This document shows, in pieces, positions 1-8,831 of a DNA stretch of 64,000 nt (its first letter is position 1; every line of letters starts with the position of its first letter). This stretch comes from Saprospiraceae bacterium (GTDB lineage Bacteria; Bacteroidota; Bacteroidia; Chitinophagales; Saprospiraceae). The position numbers and the translations under genes were made by a program. The stretch lies in contig JAEUUP010000004.1 in NCBI GenBank assembly GCA_016787525.1, positions 1-64,000 on the forward strand. Direction: 5' to 3'. The notes below the pieces were generated by a model. It had not been told where the DNA came from. It saw only the letters and a list, made by a program, of their open reading frames with translations, and made no database searches.

Positions 1-10
1 ATTTGATCGG

Positions 11-136
11 GAGATTTTTTGATTAAAATTTTGTCTTTGCAAAAATTTTAATCAAAAAATCGCTCGCTCCTTAAAGTCCTTTTCGCCGCCAGAGGCGGCG
101 TTTGAAATGCACGAAAACTTATTTTTGACTACTTAA
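11..136 (+). repeat. Dispersed structured repeat, copy 1
   Basis: About 125 bases match positions 15350-15480 at roughly 90% by eye, in the same orientation. The copy opens with an inverted repeat (GATTAAAATTTTG facing CAAAATTTTAATC) and then a small GC hairpin (CGCCGCCAGAGGCGGCG), followed by a well-conserved tail reading AAATGCACGAAAACTTATTT. There is no open reading frame. It may be a MITE-like or REP-like element, or a non-coding RNA. The left edge may continue beyond the window start. The stretch 137-288 up to the next gene holds nothing else I can name. Confidence 0.75.
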
Positions 137-288
137 ATGAATGAAATGTGTGAAAAGAATAAGGTTTGTGCATGTATTGTTATTTTTTTGCAGTGAGATA
201 ATAAAAACCAATACTTCATTGTTTTCTTGAAACCAAGCAACTGGTACTGAATCACAAACTCATTTACTCTTCTCTAAACCTGTTCAAA

Positions 289-1338
289 ATGAAAGCCTTA
301 AAAATTGTGTTTTTGCTCCCCCTCAGTATGTTGAGCCTCAAAATGACTGCTCAGATTGATGATTTATTGAAAAACAAAGATATTACTTGGATTGCTGAAG
401 TGTATAACGATTTCATCGTTGATGAATCTTTTGAAGCGGCTATAAATGCGAGACCTAATATTGTTGTGCCGCTGAAATTTATCAATACAGCAAATGAAGG
501 CATTGAAGAAAGGTTCGCCATGCAAAATTGGCTTTTTACGGCTATTGAAAACAAGAAAATACCGATTTTTGAAGACTATAATTGTACAAAACAGAATGCC
601 TCGTTGATACATCTGAGTTCAGACTCCATAACTCAAATAGATCCTATCACTCTCGAAACAAAAGCTAAAGTTGTGAAAAATAAACCTCATTTGGATTTTA
701 ACCCTCTTTTTAGGGCTAAACAAATCGTTTACTATAACGCCAAACAAGCAAAATTTGGCGTGCGAACATTAGCATTGGCACCCCTTTATCGCTATAAAGA
801 CTTTATCCAAGATGAAATGGTCTGGAAAACCATGCCTTTATTTTGGTTTAAACCAACTAATCTCAATAAAATCAGACGTTTGAATGATAAACAGACGAAT
901 TGGGCGAGACAAATAAATATCAATCAAGGCATTTCTATCAGTGCAGATTCCGTTAAAATTTTGAAAAAAGTCAGTGAAAATATGCCTTTGTCCGATTTGT
1001 TTGCGACAGTAATGACGAATCCCAAACGCTCATTTTATAAATCTCAACAAGGAATTTTACCAACTCAAGTGATTCCTTTTGAAGAAAGGAAAAAAATGTT
1101 CAATTCAAGAGATACTTTACGAATAATTGACCCCAATACGTATGAATTGACGTACAAAGTGATAGACGAAGTGGTTAACCCTCGGGACTGTGAACAACTA
1201 CAAATAATACAAAACGTGTATTGGAATGATAAGAAAAAACGCTTAGAAATTTGTACAGTTGCTACTGCTCCATTGGCACAATCGCCATTTGGTTCTTACA
1301 AATTACCGCTTTTTTATTGCCTCAATCAAAGCCGATAA
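289..1338 (+). CDS. Exported protein with two tandem modules, function unknown
   Basis: I do not recognise this gene with confidence. Residues 1-21 look like a Sec signal peptide ending TAQ. The mature protein is an internal duplication: residues about 32-190 and 204-346 share the same order of motifs, namely a Y(Y/W)N.K strand, T(L/V)A.APL, and a closing MPLFWFKP (182-189) or LPLFYCLN (339-346). No catalytic motif is visible. Length, signal peptide and two-module layout recall GldN/PorN of the type IX secretion apparatus, but the similarity is too weak to assign. The ATG at 289 is preferred because it gives the signal peptide. The gene stands alone, with a structured repeat upstream and a strong terminator 8 bases after the stop. 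Confidence 0.8.
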   Translation: MKALKIVFLLPLSMLSLKMTAQIDDLLKNKDITWIAEVYNDFIVDESFEAAINARPNIVVPLKFINTANEGIEERFAMQNWLFTAIENKKIPIFEDYNCTKQNASLIHLSSDSITQIDPITLETKAKVVKNKPHLDFNPLFRAKQIVYYNAKQAKFGVRTLALAPLYRYKDFIQDEMVWKTMPLFWFKPTNLNKIRRLNDKQTNWARQININQGISISADSVKILKKVSENMPLSDLFATVMTNPKRSFYKSQQGILPTQVIPFEERKKMFNSRDTLRIIDPNTYELTYKVIDEVVNPRDCEQLQIIQNVYWNDKKKRLEICTVATAPLAQSPFGSYKLPLFYCLNQSR

Positions 1339-1346
1339 GATATGAT

Positions 1347-1385
1347 TTACACCCCCTCAGTATATGCGCTACTGAGGGGGTGTAA
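1347..1385 (+). terminator. Terminator built from an inverted pair of the TACTGAGGGG motif
   Basis: Positions 1347-1362 (TTACACCCCCTCAGTA) pair perfectly over 16 bp with 1370-1385 (TACTGAGGGGGTGTAA) around a 7-base loop, followed by TTTAAAAAA. Both arms are full copies of the iterated motif. It lies just after the stop of the exported protein. The arrangement resembles the inverted uptake-sequence pairs that serve as terminators in Haemophilus and Neisseria. Confidence 0.85.
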
Positions 1386-1435
1386 TTTAAAAAAAATCTA
1401 AATTAGGCACTTGGAAATGAAAAGTTTAAACGATT

Positions 1436-1466
1436 TTTGCCATTCGAGACTTTACATATAGTTTTG
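1436..1466 (+). promoter_or_regulatory. Bacteroidota-type promoter for sdhC
   Basis: TTTG at 1436-1439, a 19-base spacer, then TAGTTTTG at 1459-1466 fit the known Bacteroidota sigma consensus TTTG-N19-TAnnTTTG. Transcription would start near 1473, giving a leader of about 85 bases before the sdhC ATG at 1557. This is the best promoter match I found in the window. It should drive the whole sdhC-sdhA-MNT-HEPN-sdhB run. Confidence 0.6.
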
Positions 1467-1556
1467 TATATATTTTCGGATTAAGCACTAATTTGACGAA
1501 AAACAAAGCATTTTTAAAACAAGTTTTTAACGTTTCATCCAAATTCCTAAATACTT

Positions 1557-2252
1557 ATGGCTTGGTTAACGAATTATTTGACATCCTCCATTGGTCGAAA
1601 ACTCACGATGAGTTTGACGGGGTTGTTCCTCATTCTGTTCCTCGTCGTTCACTTGTTGGGTAATTTCCAACTTTTGAAGGACGACGGCGGCGAAGCGTTC
1701 AATAAATACACCTATTTTATGACGCATTTCCCGCTTATTAAGATGATTTCGTACGGTTTGTACCTTTTCATCATCATTCATACCATTCAAGGTTTGATGT
1801 TGGCTGCTGCCAATCGCAAGGCAAAAGGTCAGGGCTATGCAGTTAAAACAACGCCTCCAGGTGTGACTTGGGCATCAAACAACATGGCACTGTTGGGTAC
1901 TTTAATTTTGGCGTTCTTGATTATTCACATGGCGCAGTTTTGGGGTCAAATGCACTTCGGTGGTATGCCTGAATCAACAGTTTATCCTAATTTTAATGAG
2001 GGTAAAGGAGTGAAAGACTTGTATGCGCTTGTTGCTGAGGCATTTACGAGTCCTGTTGTTATTGCGATTTACACGATTGGGCAGGTCGTTTTGGCATTCC
2101 ACTTGTGGCATGGCTTCCAATCGGCGTTCCAAACGTTGGGTGTAAACCATCCAAAATACACGCCTTTTATCAAAGGTTTTGGTAAGGCGTTTGCGATTCT
2201 CGTACCTCTTGGGTTTGCAGTAATTCCTATTATTTTTTATCTAACTCATTGA
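1557..2252 (+). CDS. sdhC: Succinate dehydrogenase cytochrome b subunit (b558 family)
   Basis: Membrane anchor of respiratory complex II; it binds heme b and passes electrons from succinate to menaquinone. The 231 residues hold five hydrophobic helices (about 17-36, 60-82, 107-127, 160-185, 207-229) with histidines at 32, 75, 124, 182 and 185 placed as in the fused single-subunit anchors typical of Bacteroidota and epsilon-proteobacteria (b558 family). There is no separate sdhD, as expected for this type. The gene is first in the sdh operon; the gap to sdhA is 76 bases and contains one copy of the iterated motif (2281). Start ATG 1557 keeps the conserved SSIGRK segment close to the N terminus. 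Confidence 0.95.
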   Translation: MAWLTNYLTSSIGRKLTMSLTGLFLILFLVVHLLGNFQLLKDDGGEAFNKYTYFMTHFPLIKMISYGLYLFIIIHTIQGLMLAAANRKAKGQGYAVKTTPPGVTWASNNMALLGTLILAFLIIHMAQFWGQMHFGGMPESTVYPNFNEGKGVKDLYALVAEAFTSPVVIAIYTIGQVVLAFHLWHGFQSAFQTLGVNHPKYTPFIKGFGKAFAILVPLGFAVIPIIFYLTH

Positions 2253-2328
2253 TTTATAAATAATTTAGATAAAAAATACACCCCTCAGTAAAAAAGACGT
2301 TTTTTCATAAAAAAATAAAAATTCGACA

Positions 2329-4296
2329 ATGGCAATCAAAGAAGTTGATGTACATGGTCTTAAAATAAAAGAAAGCGACCGCCAATTGGACCCCAAAACG
2401 CCACAGGGTTCGATTGATGAAAAATGGACGTACTACAAAGGTCACGTTCCACTCGTTTCGCCCGCTAATAAAATGCGGATTGATGTGATTGTAGTAGGTA
2501 CGGGTTTGGCTGGCTCTTCGGCTGCGGCTTCACTCGGTGAATTAGGCTACAATGTCAAGGTTTTCACTTTCCACGATTCACCGCGCCGTGCGCACTCGAT
2601 TGCGGCTCAAGGTGGTATCAATGCCGCGAAAAACTATCGCAACGACGGTGACTCTGTGTATCGTCTTTTCTACGATACCATCAAAGGCGGTGACTATCGC
2701 GCTCGTGAATCGAATGTTCACCGTTTGGCAGAGGTTTCTGCGGATATTATTGACCAATGTGTGGCGCAAGGTGTGCCTTTTGCCCGCGAATATTCGGGTA
2801 CGCTCGATAACCGTTCTTTCGGTGGTGTTCAAGTGTCGCGTACATTCTACGCACGTGGTCAGACTGGACAACAGCTTTTGATTGGTGCTTATCAAGCGTT
2901 GAGCCGCCAAATCAAAGCAGGTTCTTGCAAAATGTACAATCGCCACGAAATGCTCGACGTGGTCATCGTTGATGGCAAAGCACGTGGTATCATCGCACGT
3001 AATTTAATTACTGGTGAAATAGAACGCCACTCAGCACATGCTGTGGTATTAGCAACAGGTGGTTATGGCAACGTTTTCTACCTTTCGACCAATGCCATGA
3101 TGTGTAATGTAACAGCAGCATGGCGTGCGCACCGTCGCGGCGCATTTTTCGGCAATCCTTGCTTTACGCAAATTCACCCGACCTGTATCCCTGTGACGGG
3201 TGAGTATCAGTCAAAATTGACATTGATGTCAGAGTCTCTCCGCAACGACGGACGTATTTGGGTGCCGAAACGCAAAGAAGACTGCGGCAAACACCCGAAT
3301 GACATCAAAGAAGAAGATCGCGACTACTATTTGGAGCGCATTTATCCTGCATTTGGCAACCTCGTACCTCGTGACGTGGCTTCTCGTGCCGCCAAATATG
3401 TGTGCGACGAAGGACGTGGTGTTGGTAAATCGGGTTTGGGTGTTTATTTGGACTTCTCAACGGCCATCAACCGTTTGGGTGAAGACAAAGTCCGTGAACG
3501 TTATGGCAACTTGTTCGATATGTATGCCAAAATCACAGACGAGAATCCTTACAAACAACCGATGCGTATTTACCCAGCTGTTCACTACACAATGGGTGGT
3601 TTGTGGGTAGATTATGAATTAATGACCACCGTTCCAGGCTTGTTTGCGACAGGTGAATGTAATTTCAGTGACCACGGAGCGAATCGTTTGGGTGCTTCGG
3701 CTTTGATGCAAGGTTTGGCGGATGGTTATTTCGTTTTGCCTTATACAATTGGTAATTTCTTATCGAAAGACATCAGAACAGGTAAAATTTCGACAGACTC
3801 GCCTGAATTTACTGAGGCAGAGAAAAATACAAAAGACCGTATTGCACAACTTTTGAGCATCAAAGGCAACCAATCAGTCGAAAGTTTCCACCGCCGTTTG
3901 GGCAAAATCATGTGGGAATATTGTGGCATGGCACGTAATGCCCAAGGCTTGACAAAGGCTATTGGTCTGATACGTGAATTGCGTGCTGAATACTACAAAG
4001 ACGTATTTGTGCCAGGCAACGATAAAGAATACAATCCAGAGTTAGAAAAAGCTTTGCGTGTCGCAGACTTTATCGAATTGGGCGAGTTGATGTGTATTGA
4101 CGCTTTGAATCGCAATGAATCTTGTGGTGGTCACTTCCGCGACGAATCACAAGACAATGGCGAAGCCAAACGCGACGACGAAAACTACGCTTATGCAGCC
4201 GCTTGGGAGTTTACAGGCGACCCATCGGACCCAATTTTGAACAAAGAACATTTGGTGTTCGAGAATGTTAAGTTGGCAACGAGGGTATATGCCTAA
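2329..4296 (+). CDS. sdhA: Succinate dehydrogenase flavoprotein subunit
   Basis: Catalytic subunit of complex II that oxidises succinate to fumarate. Seen directly: the dinucleotide-binding GTGLAG at residues 57-62, the covalent-FAD segment [11 protein letters not shown] with the flavinylated His at 89, an active-site region HPTCIP near 285, and the C-terminal capping domain. The 655 residues match the long form found in Bacteroidota, where the N terminus carries about 45 extra residues before the Rossmann fold. Codon use is notably richer in C and G than the neighbouring MNT/HEPN genes, as expected for a highly expressed gene. It is followed by an inserted two-gene MNT-HEPN unit rather than directly by sdhB. 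Confidence 0.97.
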   Translation: MAIKEVDVHGLKIKESDRQLDPKTPQGSIDEKWTYYKGHVPLVSPANKMRIDVIVVGTGLAGSSAAASLGELGYNVKVFTFHDSPRRAHSIAAQGGINAAKNYRNDGDSVYRLFYDTIKGGDYRARESNVHRLAEVSADIIDQCVAQGVPFAREYSGTLDNRSFGGVQVSRTFYARGQTGQQLLIGAYQALSRQIKAGSCKMYNRHEMLDVVIVDGKARGIIARNLITGEIERHSAHAVVLATGGYGNVFYLSTNAMMCNVTAAWRAHRRGAFFGNPCFTQIHPTCIPVTGEYQSKLTLMSESLRNDGRIWVPKRKEDCGKHPNDIKEEDRDYYLERIYPAFGNLVPRDVASRAAKYVCDEGRGVGKSGLGVYLDFSTAINRLGEDKVRERYGNLFDMYAKITDENPYKQPMRIYPAVHYTMGGLWVDYELMTTVPGLFATGECNFSDHGANRLGASALMQGLADGYFVLPYTIGNFLSKDIRTGKISTDSPEFTEAEKNTKDRIAQLLSIKGNQSVESFHRRLGKIMWEYCGMARNAQGLTKAIGLIRELRAEYYKDVFVPGNDKEYNPELEKALRVADFIELGELMCIDALNRNESCGGHFRDESQDNGEAKRDDENYAYAAAWEFTGDPSDPILNKEHLVFENVKLATRVYA

Positions 4297-4378
4297 GTAA
4301 TGGTTTTATACTGAGGGGGTAGATTTTTTCAAAATATTAAGTTTATTTTGTTGAAAATTAAATTTAATCGAAAGAATA

Positions 4379-4720
4379 ATGATTTCACAAGAGCAAATAC
4401 AAGAAGCCACAAGACGCTTAGTGGAAGCCTACAATCCAGTAGCTATTTATTTGTTCGGCTCTTACGCTTGGGGCGAGCCGAATGAGGATAGTGATTTGGA
4501 TTTGATGGTTGTTGTCTCTAATCAATTTCACAATACGTATTCTTCCTATAAAAAAGGGAAATGGGCTTTAAGAGATATGAAAATTGAAAATGATATTGTT
4601 GTTGAAAATTTCAATCTCTTTGAGCAAAGAGCATCGCATCCATCAAATTTAGAGTTTAAAATTCAAAAGGAAGGCAAACAACTATATGGAACTTTATCAA
4701 GCGTGGCTTTACAAAGCTGA
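4379..4720 (+). CDS. Minimal nucleotidyltransferase (MNT) domain protein
   Basis: A small polymerase-beta-fold nucleotidyltransferase. The signature GSYAWGEPNEDSDLDLMV (27-44) gives the GS motif and the metal-binding Asp39 and Asp41. In characterised MntA/HepT-type pairs the MNT protein is the antitoxin and AMPylates the HEPN toxin; other pairs have unknown roles. Its 3' end overlaps the next gene by 35 bases in a different frame, so the two are translationally linked. The pair sits between sdhA and sdhB, with one copy of the iterated motif on each side (4309 and 5059, opposite orientation). Base composition is AT-richer than the sdh genes, consistent with acquisition. Function as an antitoxin is inferred. 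Confidence 0.85.
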   Translation: MISQEQIQEATRRLVEAYNPVAIYLFGSYAWGEPNEDSDLDLMVVVSNQFHNTYSSYKKGKWALRDMKIENDIVVENFNLFEQRASHPSNLEFKIQKEGKQLYGTLSSVALQS

Positions 4721-5057
4721 AAATGATTTCTGGGGTGCAGAAATATTATTTGCTAACGCACTTAATGATCTTGCTATCTATCATGCGCAACAATGTGCTG
4801 AAAAGTCATTGAAAGGCTTTTTAAAATTCAAAGAAGTGGATATACCTAAAACCCACAACTTGGATAAACTGCTTGATTTATGTAAAAAAATAGATGCTGA
4901 GTTTGATATCATAGATTATCAAGTTTTTGAATTAAATGGACTGGATGTGAGATACCGTTATCCTCTTTCAGTTTTAGAACCTGAAGTGGAAGAAGTGGAA
5001 ATTGCAATTGCTCAAGCAGAAACTGTACTCAATTTCATTAAAGAAAAATGTTTTTAA
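4686..5057 (+). CDS. HEPN domain protein, partner of the MNT protein
   Basis: A 123-residue helical HEPN protein. The segment HAQQCAEKSLKGFL (33-46) and the HNLDKLL helix are the family hallmark. The canonical RNase motif R-x4-6-H of toxin HEPNs is not visible: the only candidate Arg region (RYRYP, near residue 89) has no following His. It therefore resembles the HI0074-type partner proteins, and RNase activity is doubtful. Start ATG 4686 lies inside the MNT gene, 35 bases before its end, which argues for co-translation and a physical complex. It is separated from sdhB by 54 bases that include the motif copy at 5059. Confidence 0.85.
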   Translation: MELYQAWLYKAENDFWGAEILFANALNDLAIYHAQQCAEKSLKGFLKFKEVDIPKTHNLDKLLDLCKKIDAEFDIIDYQVFELNGLDVRYRYPLSVLEPEVEEVEIAIAQAETVLNFIKEKCF

Positions 5058-5111
5058 ACCCCTCAGTATCAACATAAAAATTAATGTTAAAACTATTAAT
5101 TTGAATAAAAA

Positions 5112-5882
5112 ATGAAATTAAATCTAAAAATATGGCGACAAGGCGGCAAATACAAAGGCGAGCTTGTCAATTACCAACTCGATGGCGTGAATGAACACAT
5201 GTCATTCTTGGAAATGCTCGATGTTTTGAACGAAGAGCTCGTGTCAAAAAAAGAAGAGCCTGTGGCGTTTGAACACGACTGTCGCGAAGGCATCTGTGGC
5301 ACTTGTTCACTTGTTATCAACGGTCGCCCACACGGCCCGTGGAAGGCAACAACGACTTGCCAACTTCATATGCGCGAATACAAAGATGGTGATACGATTG
5401 TCATTGAACCTTTCCGTGCCAAAGCATTTCCAGTCATCAAAGACTTAGTGGTTGACCGCTCATCTTTTGACCGCATCATCCAAGCTGGTGGTTACATCTC
5501 AGTTTCAACGGGTCAAGCGCAAGATGGAAATGCCATCCCAGTCGGTAAAGATACGGCTGCGAGTGCTATGAATGCAGCAGAATGTATTGGTTGTGGTGCT
5601 TGTGCGGCGGCTTGTCCGAATGGCTCTGCTATGTTGTTTACTGGGGCGAAGGTCTCGCACTTAGCTCGATTGCCACAAGGTCGTCCAGAGGCCGCCAAAC
5701 GCGTGCAAGCGATGGTAGCGCAACACGATACTGAGGGGTTCGGCAACTGTACCAATATCGGTGCTTGCGAAGCTGAATGTCCAAAAGGTATCAGCCTCGA
5801 CAATATCGCTTTGATGAATCGCGAATATACAGCAGCTTCGTTCACTGAAAGACCCGTAACAGTAGGTGCAGAAGGTGCATAA
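5112..5882 (+). CDS. sdhB: Succinate dehydrogenase iron-sulfur subunit
   Basis: Electron-transfer subunit of complex II. The N-terminal ferredoxin-type domain has CREGICGTC with Cys57, 62, 65 and 83 for the [2Fe-2S] cluster; the C-terminal domain has [12 protein letters not shown] (Cys158/161/164/168) and Cys213/219/223 for the [4Fe-4S] and [3Fe-4S] clusters. The 256 residues are typical for Bacteroidota SdhB. The iterated motif at 5729 lies inside the coding sequence and encodes DTEG just before the conserved FGNCTN segment. The gene is last in the operon and ends in a strong hairpin at 5907-5939. Confidence 0.97.
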   Translation: MKLNLKIWRQGGKYKGELVNYQLDGVNEHMSFLEMLDVLNEELVSKKEEPVAFEHDCREGICGTCSLVINGRPHGPWKATTTCQLHMREYKDGDTIVIEPFRAKAFPVIKDLVVDRSSFDRIIQAGGYISVSTGQAQDGNAIPVGKDTAASAMNAAECIGCGACAAACPNGSAMLFTGAKVSHLARLPQGRPEAAKRVQAMVAQHDTEGFGNCTNIGACEAECPKGISLDNIALMNREYTAASFTERPVTVGAEGA

Positions 5883-5906
5883 ACTTTTGATAATGAAGTA
5901 AATAGA

Positions 5907-5939
5907 AAGGTCGGCGAAGTTGTGTGCTTCGCCGACCTT
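5907..5939. terminator. Bidirectional terminator between sdhB and the FKBP gene
   Basis: AAGGTCGGCGAAG (5907-5919) pairs perfectly with CTTCGCCGACCTT (5927-5939) around a 7-base loop, followed by CTTTTAT. The two flanking genes converge on it, so it probably ends both. Confidence 0.85.
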
Positions 5940-5962
5940 CTTTTATAAAATGCTTTCTGTCT

Positions 5963-6892
5963 CTATTTAACCGAAACGACCTGCACTTGATAAATTAAAA
6001 CCGAATGAGGGGCAATGACAACCTTACCTTCTTCCACAGGTGTCGCACCATAAGCCAATTTCGACGGAATCAAAATATAGCCTTCTGCTCCCTCATTGAA
6101 GAACTTCAGACCTTCCTCTAAGCCTGCCAGCAGTTTTTCATCGCCTAATGTCACGGTTTTGGGCAGTTTATCCTTCGTTTCATCAAAAATTTGGTCACTG
6201 AGGAACATGCCATTGTAGTGAAAAGTGACTTTATTACCTGTTGTAGGCAAATTGCCTTTTCCTGCCTTAGTGACAATATAACTCAAACCCGAAGGTGTAC
6301 GATTGACCCGCAAACGATGCAACAAGGCATAATCGTTGATGTGTTTCTTGTCCATATCAAACTGCTGTGACAAGCGATTGTCGAACATTTTGCGATATTT
6401 ATCTTCCAATTTGCGCAAATGAGCTTCGTATTGAGGTTTTGTAAGCACCTCCATCAATTCTATTTCATAAATCAAAGGTGAATTAGGCGGAATGATGTTT
6501 CCGATGCCTATCGAGCCATAAGCCAAATGAGCAGGTACGTACAAAGTGACTTTTGTACCCATTTTGAGCCTTTGAATGGCTTTATTCCAACCTTCGATGA
6601 CTTGCCCATTGCCTAATTGGAAAACATACGGCTCTTCGACAGGCGATTGGTCGAACACATTACCCGCCAATGTTTTGCCAACGTAGCGGATTTTGACAAA
6701 ATCGCCCTGTCGGGGTACTTCGCCGACCCCCTCAGTATTGAGGGTGTAAAAAATGCCATCAAGCATTTTTTCGGCTTTTATTTTTTTTGTTGATAAAAAA
6801 CCTTCGATGCTCAAGCTGTCGCTTGCGAAGGTAGGTGAGACACCCCTCAGTATCAAACTGAGTGCGATGATAAGTTTGAACGGTTTTTTCAT
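5963..6892 (-). CDS. Exported two-domain FKBP-type peptidyl-prolyl isomerase
   Basis: A 309-residue prolyl isomerase, probably periplasmic or membrane-anchored. Residues 1-23 form a signal peptide ending TFA. The first FKBP domain spans about 56-150 (FVKIRYVGKTLAG, then IPPNSPLIYEIELMEV) and the second about 213-309 (KVTFHYNGMFLSDQIFD, IAPHSVLIYQVQVV). Both keep the terminal hydrophobic strand of the family. It is convergent with sdhB and separated from the upstream HAD gene by a hairpin. Two motif copies (6728, encoding NTEG, and 6843, encoding LRG inside the signal peptide) lie within it. Tandem FKBP exports are common in Bacteroidota; the client protein is unknown. Confidence 0.9.
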   Translation of the reverse strand: MKKPFKLIIALSLILRGVSPTFASDSLSIEGFLSTKKIKAEKMLDGIFYTLNTEGVGEVPRQGDFVKIRYVGKTLAGNVFDQSPVEEPYVFQLGNGQVIEGWNKAIQRLKMGTKVTLYVPAHLAYGSIGIGNIIPPNSPLIYEIELMEVLTKPQYEAHLRKLEDKYRKMFDNRLSQQFDMDKKHINDYALLHRLRVNRTPSGLSYIVTKAGKGNLPTTGNKVTFHYNGMFLSDQIFDETKDKLPKTVTLGDEKLLAGLEEGLKFFNEGAEGYILIPSKLAYGATPVEEGKVVIAPHSVLIYQVQVVSVK

Positions 6893-6990
6893 TGTAGTAC
6901 GTTTGTTTTCCCAAAGGGAATGAAAAAAAAGAGTTTAAAAGCTATTCACCCATAGCTGCATATACAATGCCAACTCCTGCTAAAACATAA

Positions 6991-7038
6991 AAAAACAGCA
7001 TGAAAAGCCTCAAAAAAATGGTTTTTATGCTGTTTTTT
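6991..7038. terminator. AT-rich terminator between HAD and FKBP genes
   Basis: AAAAACAGCATGAAAA (6991-7006) pairs with TTTTTATGCTGTTTTTTT (7022-7038) with one mismatch. On the minus strand it lies directly downstream of the HAD gene stop at 7060, so it should end the GT4-HAD transcript before the FKBP gene. Confidence 0.7.
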
Positions 7039-7059
7039 TTCCTCTTAAATGTTTTTTTA

Positions 7060-7596
7060 TCACAAAGCTGCCGTAAATTCCTTCAGACTGGTAAATTGAA
7101 AATCAGGCTTCACTACTGAGGGGTCTTCACCTTTGCCCTCAATGAACACTTTGACCATGCCCAAACGTGCGCCAAATTCCATATCACTCACCGAGTCGCC
7201 AACGATGACCGAACGGCTGAACTCAATTTCTGGAAAATCTGCTTTAGCTTGCATCGCCATACCTGTTTCGGGCTTGCGGTTGGGCGAATTGGCTTCGGGC
7301 TTGTCGGGACAGTAGTAGATTTTATCAATACGACCATCGAGCAAATCAATGGTTTTGAGCATGTGTTTATGTACTTTATCAAGCTGTTTTTCGGTCATAA
7401 TACCTTTGCCGATGCCTGCTTGATTGGTCACAATCACAATGCGACCGAAAATGGTACTCAACTTTTCGAGCGCTTTGATAGTACCGGGTATGAAAGAAAA
7501 ATCTTCGACTTTCGAGATATAGCCACCTTCTTCGCGCTCATTTATCACGCCATCTCTATCGAGGAACAATGTCCATGAAGTATCGAATTGCACCAT
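7060..7596 (-). CDS. HAD-IIIA phosphatase, GmhB/histidinol-phosphatase-like
   Basis: A 178-residue HAD hydrolase. The nucleophile motif FLDRDGVIN places Asp13 and Asp15; motif II is IVTNQAGIGKG; the closing motif is VGDSVSDMEFGARLG. This is the layout of GmhB (heptose 1,7-bisphosphate 7-phosphatase) and the histidinol-phosphatase domain. In GmhB a Cys-x-His...Cys-x-Cys zinc loop follows YYCP; here the loop reads YYCPDKPEANSPNRKPETGM, with one Cys and no His, so zinc binding appears lost. The neighbouring GT4 gene, 27 bases upstream on the same strand, fits a role in surface-sugar metabolism. The substrate is not certain. Confidence 0.88.
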   Translation of the reverse strand: MVQFDTSWTLFLDRDGVINEREEGGYISKVEDFSFIPGTIKALEKLSTIFGRIVIVTNQAGIGKGIMTEKQLDKVHKHMLKTIDLLDGRIDKIYYCPDKPEANSPNRKPETGMAMQAKADFPEIEFSRSVIVGDSVSDMEFGARLGMVKVFIEGKGEDPSVVKPDFQFTSLKEFTAAL

Positions 7597-7623
7597 TTTT
7601 TATTGGTTTTTAAAAAAATTAGA

Positions 7624-8745
7624 CTAAATATTGAGAAAACCATCTGTCATAGCCTTCCATGAAAAACGTTTTTTATTCTCTACGACTTTGGCTGTAAAAT
7701 CGTTTACTCTGCCATTCTGAAAAAAATCTATCAGAGCATCCGCGATTGACTGAGGGGTGGGTTCGACCACATAACCTGCTTCACCATGTGGCACAATTTC
7801 TGGCAAACCGCCCACATTGGTCACAATCATGGGCTTCTCAAAATGATAAGCAATTTGCGAAATACCGCTTTGAGTTGCCGTTTTGTATGGCTGAACAATC
7901 AAATCTGCTGCTGCAAAATAGTAGCGTACATCTTCAGAAGGAATGAAATCTGATTTTATAATAACTTGATTTTGAATATTTTGAGACTCGATTAAATCTC
8001 GATAGGAGGCTTCATCATCATAAAACTCACCAGCTACAATCAACTTAATATTCAAATTTTTGACCCCCTCAGTACCAAAGGCTTGCAACAGCAAATCCAG
8101 ACCTTTGTATTGACGAATAAAACCGAAAAAGAGTACATATCGCACATCATTTGGCAAATTTAAATGCACCAAAGCGGCTTCTCGGTTCACTTTTTCACCA
8201 TAATTGTCATAGATGGGGTGGGGAATATAGGCGGTTGGTTGGCTCGAAAATGTTTTCATTTCTGCCTCGACTGAGCGCGACATCACCACAAAAGCATCAC
8301 AAGCTGACGCAAAATATTGTGCCAAAGGTCGGTCGCCAAATCGTTTTTCATGTGGGATGATATTGTCAATTAAACCAATAATTTTTGAACGACCCTTACG
8401 TTTTATCAATCGCAAAATTGTTCCCAAACACGGTCCCATAAATGGTAACCAAAAGCGGCAAATGACTAAATCGGGCTTCATTCTGTTAATTTTTTGCCCA
8501 ACCATTAGCCAATTAAAAGGATTGATAGAGTTGATAAGCACTTGAATATCAATAGCTTCGGGAGCAGGGTCAGAGGAGTATTGGGTTTTGCCTGGAAATA
8601 GGAAATTAGGATATTGTAAACTGAATGTTATGATAGAAACGCGATGACCTTCGTCTTGAAAAGCACGTGCCAATCTTTCGTCAAAAGTTGCCAAACCCCC
8701 ACGTAAAGGGTGCGCAGGACCTATGATTACGATATTTTTTACCAT
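7624..8745 (-). CDS. Glycosyltransferase family 4 (GT-B fold)
   Basis: A 373-residue GT-B enzyme that should transfer a sugar from a nucleotide donor during surface polysaccharide or glycolipid assembly. The N-terminal acceptor domain has IGPAHPLRGGLATF, the usual glycine-rich loop. The C-terminal donor domain has LFFGFIRQYKGLDLLLQAF (about 204-222) and the segment SGISQIAYHFEKPMIVTNVG near 309-328. It has no signal peptide and is likely cytoplasmic or peripheral to the membrane. It is co-directional with the HAD gene downstream. Motif copies occur at 8065 (GTEG) and just upstream of the start at 8759, with a variant at 7748. Confidence 0.92.
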   Translation of the reverse strand: MVKNIVIIGPAHPLRGGLATFDERLARAFQDEGHRVSIITFSLQYPNFLFPGKTQYSSDPAPEAIDIQVLINSINPFNWLMVGQKINRMKPDLVICRFWLPFMGPCLGTILRLIKRKGRSKIIGLIDNIIPHEKRFGDRPLAQYFASACDAFVVMSRSVEAEMKTFSSQPTAYIPHPIYDNYGEKVNREAALVHLNLPNDVRYVLFFGFIRQYKGLDLLLQAFGTEGVKNLNIKLIVAGEFYDDEASYRDLIESQNIQNQVIIKSDFIPSEDVRYYFAAADLIVQPYKTATQSGISQIAYHFEKPMIVTNVGGLPEIVPHGEAGYVVEPTPQSIADALIDFFQNGRVNDFTAKVVENKKRFSWKAMTDGFLNI

Positions 8746-8831
8746 TTTTGCTCTCGGATACTGAGGGGGGGCAAAATTACACTTTTCAGCCTATCCTCAG
8801 TCTATTTATTGTTCTTTAAAGTTTTATTTGT

